Origin: Hypsibius dujardini
Lineage: Eukaryota; Tardigrada; Eutardigrada; Parachela; Hypsibiidae
Direction: 5' to 3'
Length of the DNA: 37,962 nt
Assembly (NCBI GenBank): GCA_001579985.1
Contig: LRSR01002073.1
Location: forward strand, 1 to 37,962
The notes beneath the pieces are model-generated. The model was given only the letters and a program-made list of their open reading frames with translations. It was not told where the DNA came from and searched no databases. The translations under genes and the position numbers were made by a program. This document shows, piece by piece, positions 33,813 through 37,962 of this stretch (its first letter is position 1; every line of letters begins with the position of its first letter).

Positions 33813-35547
33813 CCTCAAACGCGCTATCAATCCCCTCTACGTCTCAACCGATCCTGCGCGCATCGTTCCCCTTTTTCCGAGCTGCACTATTTCCAAGCAT
33901 TATTGTCAAGCGATACCGATGCACCCTTTCTGCTAAACGGTATTGCTCGTGGATATCTTATTGTTCCGGACCATACCAAGGTCACTCCCTCACACTGTCC
34001 CAATTATAGCAGCGCCCTTTGTTCAACAGCAAAACCGTTTCTTGACTCCCTATTCACCGAAGAGTTTATGTCCGGAAAAATTATAGAACAGACACAGATC
34101 CCCATTTGGATCCATTCAATTGGTGCAGTCCCAAAAAAGAAACGAATGAATTTCGCCCCATAACTGTTTTTAGCCGGCCTTCTTCCAACTCCCTTAACTC
34201 TTATGTCGAAGTTGATCATTTTTCATTCGAATCTATCGACGACGCTATAAATAATAGCTCACCCTCGAGTTATTATGGCATTGTTGATTTAAAATCGGCA
34301 TACCGATCGGTCCCAATTTTTCCACCCCATCAACAACTTCAAGGTTTCAGATGGAAATTTCCAAATCAACCGGAAAAAATATTTGTTGACCGGTTCCTTT
34401 GTTTTGGGCTCTCATGTGCCCCAGCTATTTTTCACCGTATTTCTTCTGCTTTCGCCTGCATCATGCGCAGAGAGGGTCATAAAATTGTTTGTTTTCTAGA
34501 CGATTTCTTAGTAATTAGATTCTCCTTGTCTGTATGTGCCGCAACAATGAGGCGCCTAATCCAATTGTTAGCCTCCCTCGGCTTTGATATCAATTGGAAG
34601 AAAGTTAACGGCCCCACCAAATGCATTCAGTTTCTGGGTCTTATTACTGACTCTGATAAACGAAGAATAGAATTGCCACACGAAAAGCTGGAGAACCTCG
34701 TCTCACTTTGCCGCACCTATTAGACGCGTCAGAAATTATCTAAAACGGAACTTCAAAGCCTTGTCGGCCACAAGAGCTTCGCCTCAAGAGCCATTTATGG
34801 TGCTCACATGTTTACTCGACTTTTCATTGACGCTTTGGCAACATTACGGGAAGCGCATTTTCGCACCCGCGTGACTAAACTTTTACAAGCCGAACTCCAA
34901 TGGTGGGCAACGGTGGCGCCTTCTTTCAGTGGCCTCACACCTTGTCGTTTTGGCCTCACGCGTCCCACAACCGTAGTAACAACCGACGCATCATTTGCGG
35001 GCTTTGGGGCAATTAGCGGTCATCTTTGGCTTGCCGGCTCCTGGCAATCAATAAAGGAATTACCAAACCATATCCCAGCTGTAAATTGGGTGGTAACTCC
35101 CTCTCTTGACCCATCCTTTATGGGCAACATACATTTTTTTGAGTTGCTGGCGGCTTGCCTACCTCTATTTGTATGGGCCCCCTTATTTGCCGGAAAAAAG
35201 TGGTACTAGAATCCGACAATACACAAACAGTGTCCTTTAATACCCGAAGTACTACAAAAAACTCAGCCGCCCTAAAATGGCTTAAATTTTTGTTCCATTT
35301 CTCGTGCAAATATAATTTCGATGTCACCGCAAGACATGTCCCAGGAGCAAATAACACAGCGGCCGACGCCCTTAGTCGCCTCCTAAATGGAAGACAATGC
35401 ATACAGTTGTTTTTAAACGCCCGCTTATCGGATGACTGTTTACCGGTAAATTATTTTGTCAGGTACCCCTCTCACGCGTCTCGACAAACAGTGGAAGAGT
35501 TTGCGGACATGTTCTTTAGCAGCCAACAGTCGCCGCACTCGGGCTAG
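33813..35547 (+). pseudogene. Reverse transcriptase and RNase H of the Ngaro-like element (broken)
   Basis: The RT fingers and palm motifs are GAVPKK, NEFRPITVFSRP, YYGIVDLKSAYRSVP, CFGLSCAPAIFHR and the active-site box CFLDDF. The frame changes near 34137 at an A6 run and a TAG interrupts at 34721-34723, after which the thumb region continues in frame. RNase H follows (VVTTDASFAGFGA, FELLAACL, LESDNTQT, RHVPGANNTAADALSR). A second shift at an A6 run near 35200 separates FELLAACL from LESDNTQT. All catalytic blocks are recognisable, but no continuous frame exists. Confidence 0.75.
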
Positions 35548-36445
35548 TCAATGGAGGACGTATGAAGACTTTTGTGATTGCTACGGCTGGCTTCCAGTAC
35601 CAGCGACCTCTAAAACACTCTCAATTTATCACCTTCCTCACAGTGGAGAAGCGTTTGAATTTTTCTTCCGTACAAAACTACCTAGCCAGTGTTGCCACCT
35701 TGTATCACTTCAAAGACCTGCCAAGTCCGGACATGACTCATTTTATAATCCGCGAGACACTTAATGGTGTACGCCTCAAGCGTCGCGAATTGCCCAACAA
35801 AAAGCTCCCTCTACTACCGAAGGACCTGCTATCGATACACCGCGTCTTGGATGTTCTCCGTTCCCGGCATCGTCACTGTTTCTGGACAGCTTGTTTAGTC
35901 GCCTTCTTCACTTTGTTTCGACGGAGCAACCTCTTCTTCTCTAAAAGAAACTCAAAGTTCCTTCGTATGAGAACGTCACCACCACCAACGGAACGACATT
36001 TACTTTCGATGTTCCGGTCTTGAAAACAGACCCTTTCCAATCGTCACGAATGAAAGTACCAATCCGTCTAATTAAAAATACGGTATTTTATCCGGTCAAG
36101 ACTGTACGTCACCAGCTGTCTAGCGTGCCCTATGTAGCCGATCGTTCATTGTTTTCATTTGTGGACAGTATTGACCAGGTTACGGTCATGCATGCCGATA
36201 TCTTCTCACGGCACTTAAAAGCCGTGCTGAAAGCTGCGAAACTTCCACATCGTTCGTTCTCTATCCACTCTTTCTGGAAAGGTGCCGCAACTTTCTCCTC
36301 CACTTTGGGCATATCTTCCAACGCACTCAAAGCCCAAGGCAACTGGCGCAGCTCGTGTTTCGAGCGTTACATCATACGGGATCCCGAACTTCGACACTCT
36401 TTCACCACCACTCTCACTTCCCATCTTTCGAGTTTCTTTGGCTAA
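35505..36445 (+). pseudogene. Tyrosine recombinase of the Ngaro-like element (broken, one catalytic Arg lost)
   Basis: The N-terminal part is WRTYEDFCDCYGWLP, then after a frame change FSSVQNYLASVATLYHF. The first catalytic Arg lies in FFTLFRRSNLF. After another frame change near 35945 comes the C-terminal part ending HSFWKGAATF and GNWRSSCFERYI. The HxxR box reads H-S-F-W, with TGG where a CGG Arg codon is expected, and the likely nucleophile is Tyr in ERYI. Stop TAA at 36443-36445. Confidence 0.72.
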
Positions 36446-36616
36446 TGTGGTCGCGTACGCGCCGTTGTACCTTCGTACGAGGTGGCAAAGGTCATTTCCG
36501 GTATTTTGAATGCCATAAGGAAAATAAAACTCCTTGACCCCTGCCTGCGCATACGTCTGCCTTGTTGATCTTCACGCACTTATTTCTTTGAATAACACTC
36601 CTCACCTCGGCGCTTA
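36446..36616. other. 3' region of the Ngaro-like element
   Basis: Non-coding sequence with an AATAAA at 36523 and a short GGCCGGCCGG palindrome near 36640. No split direct repeat was recognised. Confidence 0.35.
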
Positions 36617-37962
36617 TTAAATTTTCTGTGAGAGCGCTGGCCGGCCGGCTCCCCTTCGGTCGCTTAACTCCCCGGATAATGAATTTTGGGAAAAGTGAAT
36701 AGCCGACTTGGGGGTCTTTGCGACATTGTGTGTGTTTCTGGTTGGGCCTCTATATGTTTCTCTTCCCGGCACTGTGCGAGCATAACTTGGAAGTCGTTCT
36801 CCGTTACATATCTGGAAAAAATCTGGAACGACGACATCATTGCGGAAAATTCTTTGGCTCCATTCCAGCAATCAAAGATGCTACTTCTTTCAAACAGTCC
36901 AGAGCCGTTGAATATCTTATGCCAAGAGTTTTGCAACATTTTGCGACATTTTCCGCACGTTGATCTGGAATTCCTTCAACGTCTTCGCAAAGATTTTCAT
37001 CTAGTGCACCATTCAAAGCATCATTCATGGCCATGGAATACATTCCATTATTACATTATTACATTATTATCCGCAGTGGTTGATCTGTGCCGACGTTCCA
37101 GTGTGTCGGCCAAATTAAAACAAATTCCACTGTCTGTTTGTCGCACATTCATGATATGACGGCCTGTTATACCAAACGAACAATTGACATAACAGGTGCA
37201 ATACATCCTATTATCAGCTGTTATGACATCGTAACACCGATTACTCCTCAAATGTTTCACTGTCCAGTGGTCATCTACCAGTAGTTGAGAGATATATTTT
37301 TCTTCCAAATACAAACGACACTGCGTTGCAATAACTTTTGCCGCAAATGATGTATATGTCTGTCCGACAGCCGGACCAACATCAGGAACTGGGAAATCAT
37401 GCAGCATCAAAATGTTTGTTCTGTTGATAAAATCTGAATATTGGCCTTGATGCTTTTTAAAATTCAACACTTGAAATACGATTTCAAGACTCTCCGAAAT
37501 AGTGTACTTTTTCGCAATGCGTACACCACTTCCGCGTAAAAACATTTTAAAGGTCAGAAAAAAACGTTCAATGTGGTTGATCGTTCGATTTCCAAAACAT
37601 CGATATTTCGCTCGCCCATATAACGCCCACATTAGAGGAATGTTAGCCCAATTTGCAGTGTAGTATTTGTTAAAGTTTGTTGAGATTCTGTCCCGGAGCA
37701 GGGCTTCTTGGTTTATTACGAATGCTGCTTCATCACATGAATAAAGTAGGGTTTGAAAGCCTTATAGGAGGTATTGCTTCTGCGTCGCGGATAGTTTTTA
37801 TTTCGCTATAGCGTTTCAAATCGTTTTCATCACATGAAATATGCATAAGAAAACTCCATATTCTGAAAAATTCTCCCGCAACAAATCTAGTTGTGTAAAG
37901 TCTTTATCGACCAGAATGACGTCATTATCACGACAATCTCCAGACGTTTGTTTGAAGACTTT
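36617..37962 (-). pseudogene. MULE-type transposase with SWIM-like finger (degenerate, N-terminus off window)
   Basis: Reading right to left, the frame entering from the edge contains DNDVILVDKDFTQLDLL and YGVFLCIFHVMKTI, the MULE pattern of a catalytic Asp followed by a C-x-x-H segment. It hits TGA at 37816-37818. Coding-like sequence continues in another frame and again shifts near 37745 into WALYGRAKYRCFGN and INHIERFFLTFK, then a C-terminal YCTCYVNCSFGITGRHIM. The SWIM finger normally reads CxC...CxH; here the third Cys appears to be Gly (GRHI). Further conserved-looking sequence follows to about 36617 in broken frames. The overall pattern is like ZSWIM3-type MULE proteins. It is most probably a dead transposase. 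Confidence 0.62.

Larger units (their letters stand above)
33222..36445 (+). mobile_element. Ngaro-like tyrosine-recombinase (DIRS-order) retrotransposon, degenerate
   Basis: In order it has a gag-like frame, reverse transcriptase, RNase H and tyrosine recombinase, all on the plus strand. That combination with no integrase defines the DIRS order; no methyltransferase domain was seen, which favours Ngaro. The left end stops abruptly at the edge of the GPCR duplication (33172/33173) and gag appears 5'-truncated. I did not find the split direct repeats expected at the ends. Frame breaks occur near 34137, 35200, 35520, 35640 and 35945, and there is an in-frame TAG at 34721-34723. A possible polyadenylation signal AATAAA lies at 36523-36528. 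Confidence 0.8.

Noticed and set aside
36686-37159. Plus-strand 157-residue open frame
   Set aside because: It lies opposite the MULE coding sequence and shows no recognisable domain.

Overview
This is eukaryotic, animal-type nuclear DNA. Genes are split by GT-AG introns (one GC-AG), and the window holds animal-type proteins: a mitochondrial methylmalonyl-CoA mutase, a globin with the two classic globin introns, class A GPCRs and large secreted coiled-coil proteins. It also holds abundant microsatellites and transposon remains. The gene set and compact introns fit a small-genome invertebrate; a tardigrade or another protostome is my guess, but the sequence does not settle the phylum.

Layout. 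1-3081 (-): the 5' seven exons of methylmalonyl-CoA mutase, running off the left edge. 4216-5325 (+): a six-exon globin, divergent from the mutase. 6187-17514 (+): a cluster of an unrecognised secreted protein family. It has one broken copy (A, 6187-8777), one exon-3 fragment (A', 11211-11360) and one intact 938-residue four-exon gene (B, 12056-17514). A detached promoter plus exon-1 fragment (C) lies at about 23750-24013. 18173-20562 and 29227-32563 (-): two intact 353-residue GPCR genes with identical exon lengths, inside a segmental duplication (17698-21169 and 27896-33172) that has since gained different insertions in each copy. Between and beyond them are a KDZ-type transposase remnant (24145-25254, -), a degenerate Ngaro-like tyrosine-recombinase retrotransposon (33222-36445, +), a degenerate MULE transposase (36617-37962, -) and a family of TA-flanked terminal-inverted-repeat elements (13052, 24014, 26779, 28639).

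How it fits together. The mutase and the globin are single housekeeping-type genes sharing a divergent intergenic region. The rest is an accessory region shaped by duplication, decay and transposons. The secreted-protein cluster (signal peptide, N-terminal domain, Ser/Thr-rich linker, long N-glycosylated coiled coil, cysteine-containing C-terminal head) is the best candidate for undescribed biology. Exon boundaries were placed by hand from splice sites, reading-frame phase and paralogue or family alignment; none has been tested against transcripts.
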